Shown: positions 16,865-26,046 of the stretch, piece after piece
Layout of the letters: every line of letters begins with the position of its first letter
Position numbering within the stretch: position 1 is the stretch's first letter
DNA from: Deltaproteobacteria bacterium
Lineage (GTDB): Bacteria > Desulfobacterota > Desulfobacteria > Desulfobacterales > Desulfatibacillaceae
Reading direction: 5' to 3'
Assembly: GCA_016235345.1 (NCBI GenBank)
Contig: JACRLG010000002.1
Span: 32,957 to 96,956, forward strand
DNA length: 64,000 nt
Program-made: the position numbers and the translations under genes
The notes under the pieces: model-generated
What the model saw: the letters and a program-made list of their open reading frames with translations, nothing else
What the model was told of the DNA's origin: nothing
Database searches by the model: none

Positions 16865-19800
16865 ATGAGCCCCACAGAGCTTTTCATAAAGCGGCCCGTA
16901 ATGACCACTCTGGTCAGCGTGGGCATGTTGCTTTTCGGAGTGATGGGCTATCTGTTCCTCCCGAACAGCAATCTTCCGGCCATAGATTACCCCACCATCC
17001 AGGTGTCGGCTTCCCTTCCGGGCGCGAGCCCGGAAACCATGTCAACCTCGGTGGCCACGCCTCTTGAGAAGCAGTTCTCGGCCATAGACGGCCTGGCATC
17101 CATGAGTTCCACCAACATCACGGGCCAGACATCCATCACCCTTCAGTTCAACCTCACAAGAGACATCGACTCGGCGGCCCAGGACGTCCAGAGCGCCATT
17201 TCGGCGGCAAAGCTGCCTGCGGCCATGCCCAACCCGCCCAACTACCGGAAGAGCAACCCCACCCAGAGCCCGGTCTTTTTCATCTCCATGTATTCGGACA
17301 CCATGCCCCTTTACCGGGTGAACGACTACGCCCAGACCCTGGTGGCCCGCCGGATTTCAACCATCAAGGACGTGGCCCAGGTCAACGTTTACGGCGAGCA
17401 GAAATACGCCGTTCGGGTGCAGCTCGATCCAACGGCCATGACCTCGGTGGGCGTGGGCATAGGCGAGGTGGTGTCGGCGGTGCAGGAGGCCAACACCAAT
17501 CTTCCTTCCGGCACCCTGGACGGCGAAAAGGGCGGGCTCACCATCCAGGCACCGGGACAGCTCACAAGGGCCCTCCAGTACCGGGACATCATAGTCAGCT
17601 ACAGAAACGGCTCTCCTGTGCGGATAAGGGACGTGGGCGACGCCGTGGACGGGGTGGAATCGAACAAAAGCGGCACCTGGTGGAAGGACCGCCAGGTCCT
17701 GATGCTGGCCATACAGACCCAGCCCGGAGCCAACACCATAGAGGTGGTGGACGCCATAAAAAAGGCCCTTCCCCACATACGCGGCGAGGTGCCTAACGCC
17801 ATAACCCTCGAAGCGGTCTACGACAGGAGCCTCACCATAAGGGAGAGCCTTAACGACGTGCAGTTCACCCTGCTTCTGGCCGTCATCCTGGTGGTGGGGG
17901 TGGTCTTCATTTTTCTGCGCAACATCAGGGCCACCATCATAACGAGCCTTGCGGTCCCCATGTCGCTCATCACCAGCTTCGCCGTGATGTACCTGCTGGA
18001 CTACAGCCTGGACGCCCTCTCCCTCATGGCTCTCACCCTCGCAGTGGGCTTTGTTGTGGACGACGCCATCGTCATGCTGGAAAACATAGTCCGCCACGTA
18101 GAGATGGGAAAAAAGCCCATGGAGGCCGCCATAGACGGAGCCAGGGAAATCGGCTTCACCATCATCTCCATGACGCTCTCCCTGTGCGTGGTCTTCCTGC
18201 CGGTGGTGCTCATGACCGGCATGGTGGGCCGCATACTCCAGGAATTCGCCGTCACCATCACGGTGGCCATCCTGGTTTCAGGCTTCGTCTCCCTTTCCCT
18301 CACCCCCATGCTGGCAAGCAGGTTTCTGGGCCATTACGGGCATCACGAGGAAGGGAAAGGCCCTAAAAGGAAAAAAATTCTCGTAAGCATATACAACCGA
18401 ATTCTCGTTTTCGCCCTTGGGCACAAATTTCTCACCATAATCATTTTCTTAGGCACCCTGTGGGGCACGTTCCAGCTTTTCGGCATGGTCCCCAAGGGAT
18501 TCATACCCCCGGAGGACCGGGGAATCTTCATGTGCCGAACCCGCGCCGACCAGGGCATCAGCTTTTCCGCCATGAAGGAGAAGATGGCGGCCCTCGCGGA
18601 CATCATAGGCAAGGACCCGGACGTCACCTTCGCCATGCCGGTCATAGGCCGGGACGCCTCAAATTCCGCCATGCTGGTGGTGAGGCTGAAACCCCTCGAT
18701 CAAAGGAAGCGAAGCGCCGACGACATAATCGCCGAGCTCAGGCCCAAGGTTTCGGGCATTCCGGGGCTTGCCGTCTTCATGATGAATCCGCCGCCCATAG
18801 ATGTCGGCACCAAGCGCACCGAGGCCGCCTACCAGTACACTCTCCAGGGCACCGATACTCGAAAGCTCTACGCGGTGGCGGAAAACCTCACCGAAGAGAT
18901 GCGGAAACTCCCTGAAATCATGGACGTCACCAACGACCTTCTTCTGGATAACCCGGAAATGGAAGTGGTGGTGGACCGCGACCGGGCGCGCGCCCTGGGG
19001 GTGAGCCCGGAGGACGTTCAGGCCATCCTCTACTCCGGCTTTTCGTCCAGGCAGATTTCCACCATAGACGCGGCCAGCGACGCCTACAAGGTCATCGTGG
19101 AGCTTTTGCCCGAATATCAGAAATCCCCGGACGTCCTTAGCCTTCTTCACGTCAGATCGAGCAGCGGGGCGCTTGTTCCCTTATCCGAAATAAGCGGCAT
19201 AAGGCGAACCTTCGGCCCCTTGCAGGTGAACCATTCGGGCCAGCTTCCATCGGTAACCGTAAGCTTCAACACCAGGCCCGGAGTGGCCCTTTCCTCGGCC
19301 ACGGAATCCGTTGAAAGGCTTGCAGCAAAAGTGGTTCCCCCTGATGTCCCGGCAAGGTTCGAGGGCACGGTGGAGGCTTTCAAAAGCTCCATCACGAGCC
19401 TCCTTTTCCTGCTCCTGGCCGCAATCGCGGTCATTTATCTCATACTGGGCATTCTCTACGAGAGCTTCATACATCCCCTCACCATACTTGCGGGCCTGCC
19501 TTCGGCGGCAATGGGAGCCCTGGCCGCGCTTCTGGTCTTCAAGGCGGAATTGAACCTCTACGGTTTCGTGGGGGTGATCATGCTCATCGGCATCGTGAAG
19601 AAAAACGCCATCATGATGATAGATTTCGCCCTTTCAGCCGAGCGCAGCCAGGGAATGAGCGCGCAAGACGCCATCCACCAGGGCGCGCTGACACGGTTCC
19701 GGCCCATCATGATGACCACCATCGCCGCCTTCATGGGTATTTTACCAGTCGCCCTGGGCTACGGGGCCGGGGGGGAGGCAAGGCGTCCCCTGGGGCTGGC

Positions 19801-19984
19801 TGTCTGCGGGGGTCTTGTGGTATCACAGATGGTGACCCTTGTGATAACACCCGTGATCTACGTATTTTTCGACAGCGTGAAAACCAGGCTTTTCCCCAGG
19901 AAATCCGCAAGCCCCGATCTTACGGATGCGTCCGTGCGAAAAGCCGTGAATCTTACCGCCAATACCCAGGGAGAAGAGCCATGA
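16865..19984 (+). CDS. RND efflux pump permease (AcrB/MdtB type)
   Basis: A 1039-residue inner-membrane proton-driven exporter, with the normal length and internal duplication of HAE1 RND pumps. The N-terminus FIKRPVMTTLVSVGMLLFG is typical. The proton-relay aspartates sit in LAVGFVVDDAIVMLENIV (TM4) and the lysine in GIVKKNAIMMIDFAL (TM10). Two large periplasmic loops are intact. It pairs with the adaptor upstream, and the stop overlaps the DUF362 gene start by 4 bases. Closest by pattern to multidrug or bile-salt type pumps. Substrate cannot be inferred. Confidence 0.93.
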   Translation: MSPTELFIKRPVMTTLVSVGMLLFGVMGYLFLPNSNLPAIDYPTIQVSASLPGASPETMSTSVATPLEKQFSAIDGLASMSSTNITGQTSITLQFNLTRDIDSAAQDVQSAISAAKLPAAMPNPPNYRKSNPTQSPVFFISMYSDTMPLYRVNDYAQTLVARRISTIKDVAQVNVYGEQKYAVRVQLDPTAMTSVGVGIGEVVSAVQEANTNLPSGTLDGEKGGLTIQAPGQLTRALQYRDIIVSYRNGSPVRIRDVGDAVDGVESNKSGTWWKDRQVLMLAIQTQPGANTIEVVDAIKKALPHIRGEVPNAITLEAVYDRSLTIRESLNDVQFTLLLAVILVVGVVFIFLRNIRATIITSLAVPMSLITSFAVMYLLDYSLDALSLMALTLAVGFVVDDAIVMLENIVRHVEMGKKPMEAAIDGAREIGFTIISMTLSLCVVFLPVVLMTGMVGRILQEFAVTITVAILVSGFVSLSLTPMLASRFLGHYGHHEEGKGPKRKKILVSIYNRILVFALGHKFLTIIIFLGTLWGTFQLFGMVPKGFIPPEDRGIFMCRTRADQGISFSAMKEKMAALADIIGKDPDVTFAMPVIGRDASNSAMLVVRLKPLDQRKRSADDIIAELRPKVSGIPGLAVFMMNPPPIDVGTKRTEAAYQYTLQGTDTRKLYAVAENLTEEMRKLPEIMDVTNDLLLDNPEMEVVVDRDRARALGVSPEDVQAILYSGFSSRQISTIDAASDAYKVIVELLPEYQKSPDVLSLLHVRSSSGALVPLSEISGIRRTFGPLQVNHSGQLPSVTVSFNTRPGVALSSATESVERLAAKVVPPDVPARFEGTVEAFKSSITSLLFLLLAAIAVIYLILGILYESFIHPLTILAGLPSAAMGALAALLVFKAELNLYGFVGVIMLIGIVKKNAIMMIDFALSAERSQGMSAQDAIHQGALTRFRPIMMTTIAAFMGILPVALGYGAGGEARRPLGLAVCGGLVVSQMVTLVITPVIYVFFDSVKTRLFPRKSASPDLTDASVRKAVNLTANTQGEEP

Positions 19985-21141
19985 ACGCAACGGTTTCGGT
20001 TTTGAAGTGCGACACCTACGCCCCGGACGTGCTTGAAGCGAGGCTTTACGAGAGTCTGGCCAACATCGGCTTCGACCCGGAGGGTTTTTCGGGCAAAAAC
20101 GTGGTGGTGAAGCCCAACCTCCTTATTCCTGCGGCTGCGGACAGGGCCATCACCACCCACCCGGAATTTTTCCGGGCAGCGGTTCGCATAATAAAGAAAT
20201 ACGGCGGAAGGCCGGTGCTGGTGGAATCGCCCTCCATCCACTCTTTGGAAAAAACCCTCAAAAAAACCGATTTCGGAAAAATCGTCGAGGACGAGGGCGT
20301 GGAAGTGGCGGACGTGAAGGAAACCCGCACCCTGGTCTTTGAAGACGGGGTGAAATTCAAGAATATCGATATTTCAGCAGCCTACTTCGACGCGGACATA
20401 ATTGTGAACCTGCCGAAGTTCAAGACCCACGGGCTGACCTACATGACCGCCGCCGTGAAGAACCTTTTCGGGACCATTCCGGGGCTGGCCAAAAGCCGCA
20501 TGCACGTGAAACTTCCGGGGGCCGACGAGTTCTGCGAATTTCTCATGGACCTTTACGGCGGCATAACCCAGGGCTTTGAAAAGCCAAAGACGGTGATCCA
20601 TCTCATGGACGCCGTGCTTGCCATGGAGGGCGAAGGCCCCGGAACGTCGGGAACCCCCAAGCCCATGAACGCCATATTCGCCTCCTTCGACGCTGTGGCC
20701 ATAGACTGGGCCGCCACCACGGCATCGGGGCTCGACCCCAAAAAGGCGTACACGGTCGTCAAGGGCTTCGAGCGCGGCTACGGGGTGGCCTCGCCCTCGG
20801 AGGTGATTCTCGTGGGCGCGCCCATTTCATCCCTCGGCATAAAGCCACTTGCGCCGTCGCGGGGCACTTTCATGTCCAACATGGTGCGCTGGCCCTTTAC
20901 GTCCAAACGCTTCAAAAACCTGGTTCTCGACCGGCCCATGCCAGGGGAGGGCAAGTGCACCCTGTGCTACCAGTGCATGAAAATCTGCCCGGCCCAGGCC
21001 ATAAGCCAGGCTTCAGGCGTCAAAAAGACGCCCTCCTACGATCACGACAAGTGCATACGCTGCTACTGCTGCATGGAGGTCTGCCCGGAGGCGGCCATAT
21101 CCAAGAAGCACGGGGCGCTCCAGTGGCTCATAAGGCTGTGA
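19981..21141 (+). CDS. DUF362 protein with two C-terminal [4Fe-4S] ferredoxin motifs
   Basis: A 386-residue protein. The DUF362 domain (about 1-300) includes KNVVVKPNLLIPA and NLPKFKTHGLTYMTAAVKNLFG, typical of the family. The C-terminal region carries CTLCYQCMKICP and CIRCYCCMEVCP, two classic cluster-binding motifs. DUF362-ferredoxin proteins are common in anaerobes and have no established reaction. Its ATG overlaps the RND permease stop, so it is co-translated with an efflux pump, which is unexpected for a redox protein. No signal peptide. Confidence 0.85.
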   Translation: MNATVSVLKCDTYAPDVLEARLYESLANIGFDPEGFSGKNVVVKPNLLIPAAADRAITTHPEFFRAAVRIIKKYGGRPVLVESPSIHSLEKTLKKTDFGKIVEDEGVEVADVKETRTLVFEDGVKFKNIDISAAYFDADIIVNLPKFKTHGLTYMTAAVKNLFGTIPGLAKSRMHVKLPGADEFCEFLMDLYGGITQGFEKPKTVIHLMDAVLAMEGEGPGTSGTPKPMNAIFASFDAVAIDWAATTASGLDPKKAYTVVKGFERGYGVASPSEVILVGAPISSLGIKPLAPSRGTFMSNMVRWPFTSKRFKNLVLDRPMPGEGKCTLCYQCMKICPAQAISQASGVKKTPSYDHDKCIRCYCCMEVCPEAAISKKHGALQWLIRL

Positions 21142-21201
21142 AGATTTTATTTGAAAATGGTTCTTAACAGTTTTCAGCGCACCAGAAAATGAGATAGGGG
21201 C

Positions 21202-21275
21202 TTTCCTTCCGGGAACGCGGGGCGTCCCGTCGGCATTATACTGCAAAAGCTGGCGTGACGCCTGCGCTCCCAGGC
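21202..21275. repeat. Diverged copy of the 29-bp-arm palindrome
   Basis: GGGAACGCGGGGCGTCCCG and GTGACGCCTGCGCTCCCAGG resemble the two arms of the perfect palindrome at 41902-41972, with a similar A/T-containing spacer. It lies between the DUF362 gene and the DUF47-pit operon. Confidence 0.55.
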
Positions 21276-21450
21276 AAAAATGGCCTGGCCGACTGTCGGT
21301 GACGACTGCTCTTTTACATATGTGTTCGCCCTGGTCTGCCAGGCGGAAACCCTTTACAGCCGGAAATTTTTGTGCGACAACCGGCCCGAAATGTCAGCAG
21401 ACGGTTAGGAATCCGTTAGGAAAATATCGGGCCAAAATCGGAGGATCGCC

Positions 21451-22080
21451 ATGTTAGGCTTTTTCATGCCCAAGGATGACCTGTTTTTCGAGCGCTTCAA
21501 CCAGATAGCGCTCCTTATAACCGAAGCCACCGCAAGGCTCAAAACAATGCTGGACGAGGGGGCCTCCTTCGAGGAGCACGCAAAGCACATAAAAGCCCTC
21601 GAAAGGCAGAGCGACGAGCACATCCACGCCGCCTTCCAGCACCTTCACAAGACCTTTGTCACCCCCTTCGACCGCCAGCACATCCACAAGCTGTGCAAGC
21701 GCCTGGACGACATCCTGGATTTGACCGAGGCAGCCGCCACCCGGATCGAGCTTTACCTGCCAAGGGAAATGAACCAGGACGCCAGGGAGCTTTCCGTCAT
21801 CCTGGTGGAATGCGTGAAAAACGTTGCGGAAATGGTGGTCCTTTTGAAGGACGTCAAAAAGCACACGGAACGGATCAACGAACTTTCGGGCGAGATTCAC
21901 AGGCTTGAAACCCTGGCCGACGACGTGCGCAGAAAGGCCATAGCGCGGCTTTTCCGGGAAGAGGATGACACCAGGGAGCTCATCAAGTGGCGCAGCATCC
22001 TTGAGCACATCGAACGGGCCACTGACCGCTGCGAAGGCGTGGCCAACGTTGTGGAAGCCATAGTGCTGGAAAACTCGTAA
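21451..22080 (+). CDS. DUF47 / PhoU-like accessory protein of Pit transporter
   Basis: A 209-residue all-helical protein of the DUF47 family, related to PhoU. It starts LGFFMPKDDLFFERFNQIA and has the typical HKLCKRLDDILDLTEAAATRI stretch. These proteins are nearly always encoded with low-affinity phosphate transporters and are thought to regulate them. The ATG follows CGGAGG. The pit gene begins 62 bases downstream on the same strand, so they form an operon. Confidence 0.88.
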   Translation: MLGFFMPKDDLFFERFNQIALLITEATARLKTMLDEGASFEEHAKHIKALERQSDEHIHAAFQHLHKTFVTPFDRQHIHKLCKRLDDILDLTEAAATRIELYLPREMNQDARELSVILVECVKNVAEMVVLLKDVKKHTERINELSGEIHRLETLADDVRRKAIARLFREEDDTRELIKWRSILEHIERATDRCEGVANVVEAIVLENS

Positions 22081-22142
22081 AGCCGGGCGTCTTGCCGAAG
22101 ACGTTCTGCCGGCATGAACCCTGAACGGGATACGCCAGATCA

Positions 22143-23174
22143 ATGACAACCATATTCATAGTAGTGATCTTCACGGTTATCGTCGCACTCATCTTCGATG
22201 TAATAAACGGATTTCACGACGCGGCCAACTCAATAGCCACAGTGGTCTCCACCAGGGTGTTAAGCCCCAGGATGGCGGTCCTGTGGGCCGCCTTCTTCAA
22301 TTTCATAGCCATGTTCGTGTTCGCCCCCAAGGTGGCCGACACCGTCAGCAAGATAGTGGTCATAACGGGAAAGGACCCCGTCTATGTCTACGTGGTTCTG
22401 GCAGGGCTTCTCGGAGCCATTGTGTGGGACCTCCTAACATGGTGGTGGGGGCTTCCCACCAGTTCCTCCCACGCCATAATCGGCGGCTTCGTGGGGGCCG
22501 GAATCGCCCACAACGGTTTTTCCGCCATTCACTGGCACAAGGTTCTGGTTACCGCCGAATACATCCCCCTGGCCCCGCTAATGGGCTTTGGCCTGGGTTT
22601 CATAATCATGAACCTCGTGTTCTGGCTTTTCAAAAAGTGGAAACCGGCCACAGTGGACCGCTTTTTCCGGGTGGGCCAGCTTTTCTCGGCGGCCCTCTAT
22701 TCCCTGGGCCACGGCGGAAACGACGCCCAAAAAACAATGGGCATCATAGTTGCCCTTCTGGTTGCCGGAGGAATTTTCAGCCCGGACGTTAAACTGTCGC
22801 TTATGGACGGCAAAACGCTGTGGATAATTCTGTCGTGTCACGCGGCGATGGCGGTGGGCACGGCCTGCGGCGGATGGCGGATAGTGAAGACCATGGGCAT
22901 GAAGATAACCAAGCTGAAGCCCGTTGGCGGGTTCTGTGCTGAAACCGCCGGGGCCGCTACCCTTTTTCTGGCCACCCACTTCGGCGTCCCGGTCTCCACA
23001 ACCCACACCATCACCGGCTCAATAATAGGCGTTGGCTCCACCACGAGCTTTTCCACCATACGCTGGGGCGTTGCCCGAAATATCGTCTGGGCGTGGCTCC
23101 TTACCATCCCCATGTCGGCCCTGGTTTCAATGGCCTGCCTGTGGGCTTTCAAGCTCTTTGTTCCGGGCTTGTAA
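22143..23174 (+). CDS. pit: Inorganic phosphate transporter, Pit family
   Basis: A 343-residue membrane protein with about ten hydrophobic segments. It has the duplicated PiT signature: GFHDAANSIATVVSTR in the first half and GGNDAQKTMGII in the second, plus SSSHAIIGGFVGAG and STTHTITGSIIG. It is expected to import phosphate by cation symport. The DUF47 protein upstream is its usual partner. A strong bidirectional terminator follows. Confidence 0.93.
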   Translation: MTTIFIVVIFTVIVALIFDVINGFHDAANSIATVVSTRVLSPRMAVLWAAFFNFIAMFVFAPKVADTVSKIVVITGKDPVYVYVVLAGLLGAIVWDLLTWWWGLPTSSSHAIIGGFVGAGIAHNGFSAIHWHKVLVTAEYIPLAPLMGFGLGFIIMNLVFWLFKKWKPATVDRFFRVGQLFSAALYSLGHGGNDAQKTMGIIVALLVAGGIFSPDVKLSLMDGKTLWIILSCHAAMAVGTACGGWRIVKTMGMKITKLKPVGGFCAETAGAATLFLATHFGVPVSTTHTITGSIIGVGSTTSFSTIRWGVARNIVWAWLLTIPMSALVSMACLWAFKLFVPGL

Positions 23175-23201
23175 CCTGTTGTACCTTTTCCATTGCGTAC
23201 C

Positions 23202-23253
23202 AAAAAAAGCCGGATGCCTTCATTGAAACCAGTGAAGGCATCCGGCTTTTTTT
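23202..23253. terminator. Bidirectional rho-independent terminator
   Basis: A near-perfect stem (GCCGGATGCCTTCA at 23209-23222 with TGAAGGCATCCGGC at 23233-23246), seven A before and seven T after. It separates pit (+) from the convergent FrhB-like gene (-). Confidence 0.92.
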
Positions 23254-23260
23254 GGTTTTT

Positions 23261-24367
23261 TCAGGCGGGATTTACGAGGGTTTCGCGGTTTTTTACGGCA
23301 AGCTCCTTTTTCCTGGCGCTTTTTTCGGTAGCCCTTGCAAGAACCGCTGCGGCGGCCTGCGATACTTCAGACGGGGAGAGTTCCTCCAGGGCGCCGTCGT
23401 CCTTGGTCCAGTTGAAAACCGCCCTCCCAAGGGGAGTCCTTGCTATCACCCCCGTGTAACCTTCGGGTGCGCCTATGCCGCCGAAGGAGATGTCCGCGTA
23501 TTCGGCCGCGTAGTCGTCACAGAACCTGCAGGCGTAGCGCCGCATGAAGGCTATGTCCTCAAGGGCTATGGTTCTGATTTCCCCGGATTCCAGGTGGATC
23601 ATGAGCCCGTCCTTGACGTTTATCCTCCTCACGTCCTCCCACTTGAAGCCGCCCATGCTCTCCAGCTTCTTTCTTTGTTCCGGGCCGAACAGGAAGTTGC
23701 CGGAGCAGAAAAGGCCCAGAAGGTAGGCGATGGAATCCGTTGGCACTATGGACAGCGCCTCCATCTTCCTTATGGTCTTTATCTGGCAGGGAGAGCCCAC
23801 AAAGGCCACCCTGCGCGCCCCCGCCTTGGCCATGGGCCCCAGCATCCCCACCGATGGCACGAAAGTGGAGTAGGTTTCGGAAAAAAGCCTCATCCCGTGG
23901 GAAGCGTCGAAATGAAAGCCTGCGGCTTCGATGATTTCCGCCCGCGAGCGGGCGAGAAAGGGCTCGCGCAGAAAAAGCCCAGCCTGGCGGGTAACGATGG
24001 CCCCGTCTATGCGGCCTTCGTCGTACAGGTGGGCCAGAATGGCCGTAACCACCCCGCCGTCTGTGGCGTTTGAGAGTATCTTGCGGTCAGTGGCCCGGGC
24101 CGCCGAAACGCCCAGCACCCTGCCCGAAGGCGGCTGCCAGGATATGCTTTTCCGGGCCTCGTTATCCAGTTCGCCTATTTCCGGGCATATCATGTAGCAG
24201 ATGCCGCATTCTATGCACTTGTCCCGGTCTCCGAACTTGGGGCATCCATCCGGCCCTATTGTCAGCGCGCCGAAATTGATGGCGGTGCAGAAGGTTACGC
24301 ATCCGCCGCAGTGATGGCAAAGTCCGGGCTTCTGGACCTCTTCCACCAGGCTTTCAAAGGTCTTCAT
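23261..24367 (-). CDS. FrhB/FdhB-like ferredoxin-flavin oxidoreductase
   Basis: A 368-residue member of the coenzyme F420 hydrogenase/dehydrogenase beta-subunit family. The N-terminal ferredoxin part has CHHCGGCVTFC and CIECGICYMICP. The body has ATDGGVVTAILAHLYDEG and FVGSPCQIKTIRKM, with late cysteines in CRFCDDY. In non-methanogens these proteins move electrons between ferredoxin, flavin and partner enzymes; F420 itself may not be used. No adjacent partner enzyme is present, so its redox partner is open. No signal peptide. Confidence 0.88.
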   Translation of the reverse strand: MKTFESLVEEVQKPGLCHHCGGCVTFCTAINFGALTIGPDGCPKFGDRDKCIECGICYMICPEIGELDNEARKSISWQPPSGRVLGVSAARATDRKILSNATDGGVVTAILAHLYDEGRIDGAIVTRQAGLFLREPFLARSRAEIIEAAGFHFDASHGMRLFSETYSTFVPSVGMLGPMAKAGARRVAFVGSPCQIKTIRKMEALSIVPTDSIAYLLGLFCSGNFLFGPEQRKKLESMGGFKWEDVRRINVKDGLMIHLESGEIRTIALEDIAFMRRYACRFCDDYAAEYADISFGGIGAPEGYTGVIARTPLGRAVFNWTKDDGALEELSPSEVSQAAAAVLARATEKSARKKELAVKNRETLVNPA

Positions 24368-24506
24368 GATAAGGCCCTCGCAAGCAAAAATTATTGGGGG
24401 AAAAATTGGAGCGAAACCCGCCCCGGCTAACCGGGGCCATGCCCGAACCGCTCAGCTTATTGGGAAGGGAGGTTTCCTGACGGCGATCAATATACAACAA
24501 TATTCA

Positions 24507-25643
24507 TTATAACCCGGAACCGGGGCTTACGGGAAGAAGAATCCAGAAGGTGTTTCCCTTTCCGGGATGGCTTTCAAGCCCGACCCGTCCCCCGTGGGCC
24601 TCTGCGGCGGCCTTGCAGAAGGGAAGCCCAAGGCCCGTGGAATAGGACTTTTTCATGGCCCGGACCATGGTGGCCCTGTACTTGTCGAAAAGCATCTCAT
24701 GGAACTCCGGCGGGATGGGCGGCCCGTCGTCGCGCACCCTCAACATGAAAAAACCGGGCTCCTCCCGCAGGCCCACCCGCACGGTGGCCCCATCGGGGAC
24801 GATCTTCACTGTGTTGCCCACCAGGGCCTGCACCATGCGGAAAAGCACCTCCCTGTCGGCGCGCACCATCGCGCTTCCCGGAAAGGGTTCGCTCACCAGG
24901 GCGCAGTTGGTGGTCATGTCCCTCATGCCCTTTACCGCCTCGCGGGTTGTAGCGGCAAGGTCGACATCAGAAAGGGTGAGCGAAATCCGCCCGGTTTCCA
25001 GCTTGTGCAGGTCCAGCATGGAATTCACCATGAAGCCCATCCACTTCACCGACTTCACCGATTCATCTATAAGGGAGATGGTGTCGTCGGACAGGGCATC
25101 GCGGGCCTCGCCGTAAAGGTATTCCATGGAAAGGCCTATGGCGGTGAGCGGCGAGCGCAGGTCGTGAATCACCATGTTGATCATGGCGTCGCGCATGGTC
25201 TCCGACTTGCGGAGTTCCTCGTAGCTTAAGGTCAGGGCCCTTGCCTTCTCCACAAGGGCCAGGTGGGTGGCGAGCCTGGCCCTCACCTCGTCCGCCTGAA
25301 AGGGTTTGGTGATGTAGTCGACCCCGCCCGATTTGAAGGCCTTCACCTTTTCTGCGGTTTCGTTATAGGCGCTGATGAAGATGACGGGTATGGAAGCCGT
25401 TCCGGGATCGCTCTTCAAGGCTTCGCAGACCTCGTAGCCGTCCATTTCGGGCATGTTGATGTCCAGAATGATCAGATCCGGCGGATCCGACTTTACAGCC
25501 TCTATTGCCTCCCTGCCGGAAATGATGGGCGTGGCCTTGTAGCCCCAGTCGCGCAACATCTTGGCCTCGATCCGCAGGGTTATGGGATCGTCGTCAACCA
25601 CGAAAATATTTCGGGGAGTCTCGATGTCGATCTGGTCGTTCAT
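24507..25643 (-). CDS. Receiver-domain histidine kinase (soluble)
   Basis: About 378 residues. An N-terminal receiver (Asp61 in LIILDINMPEMDG, Lys in ITKPF) is followed by a HisKA helix with His160 in MVIHDLRSPLTAIG, then an ATPase domain with VRDDGPPIP and GLGLPFCKAAAEAHGG. The usual N-box asparagine is in ALVGNTVKIV. The start at 25643 is preferred over an upstream ATG because AAGGAAG precedes it and the receiver begins there. No membrane segment. Monocistronic and divergent from the TPR lipoprotein. Its output partner is unknown. Confidence 0.85.
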   Translation of the reverse strand: MNDQIDIETPRNIFVVDDDPITLRIEAKMLRDWGYKATPIISGREAIEAVKSDPPDLIILDINMPEMDGYEVCEALKSDPGTASIPVIFISAYNETAEKVKAFKSGGVDYITKPFQADEVRARLATHLALVEKARALTLSYEELRKSETMRDAMINMVIHDLRSPLTAIGLSMEYLYGEARDALSDDTISLIDESVKSVKWMGFMVNSMLDLHKLETGRISLTLSDVDLAATTREAVKGMRDMTTNCALVSEPFPGSAMVRADREVLFRMVQALVGNTVKIVPDGATVRVGLREEPGFFMLRVRDDGPPIPPEFHEMLFDKYRATMVRAMKKSYSTGLGLPFCKAAAEAHGGRVGLESHPGKGNTFWILLPVSPGSGL

Positions 25644-25729
25644 GGAGCTTCCTTTTGGACTTCGTCCGCCGGAACCGGGTGAAAATACCGTATCGTTTCC
25701 ACTCTCCCGCAAGGCAGGCAACAAAGCCC

Positions 25730-25758
25730 AATATACTACAAAGGCTTTGCTTAGGCAA
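25730..25758 (-). promoter_or_regulatory. Candidate promoter of the receiver-kinase gene
   Basis: Minus strand TTGCCT (25753-25758), 17-base spacer, TATATT (25730-25735), about 80 bases before the chosen start. The rest of the 25644-26046 gap is AT-rich on its right side with nothing else recognised. Confidence 0.4.
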
Positions 25759-26046
25759 CTGGTTTGACTTTTTTTGGGGCCTTATTAAGCGGAGCATGGT
25801 TCTTTTCCATTTTTCCGAGAGTCCGGCAAATGTAAGAAATGCACCGATCTTCCTCCACCGCCAATTTCAGGAAAACGAAAAATGAATATAAATTGCGCTT
25901 TCGGTAATAACATAACCGTTTTCAATTTCGACACACGGCACAAACTGCCATAGTCCCCGAACGCCTTTTGAAGGCTCTTTTGACAAGAAGCCCCGAAAAT
26001 GGTAGTTGTCAAAAAATGTCCATTCCCATTCATGGAGGAACCATTC

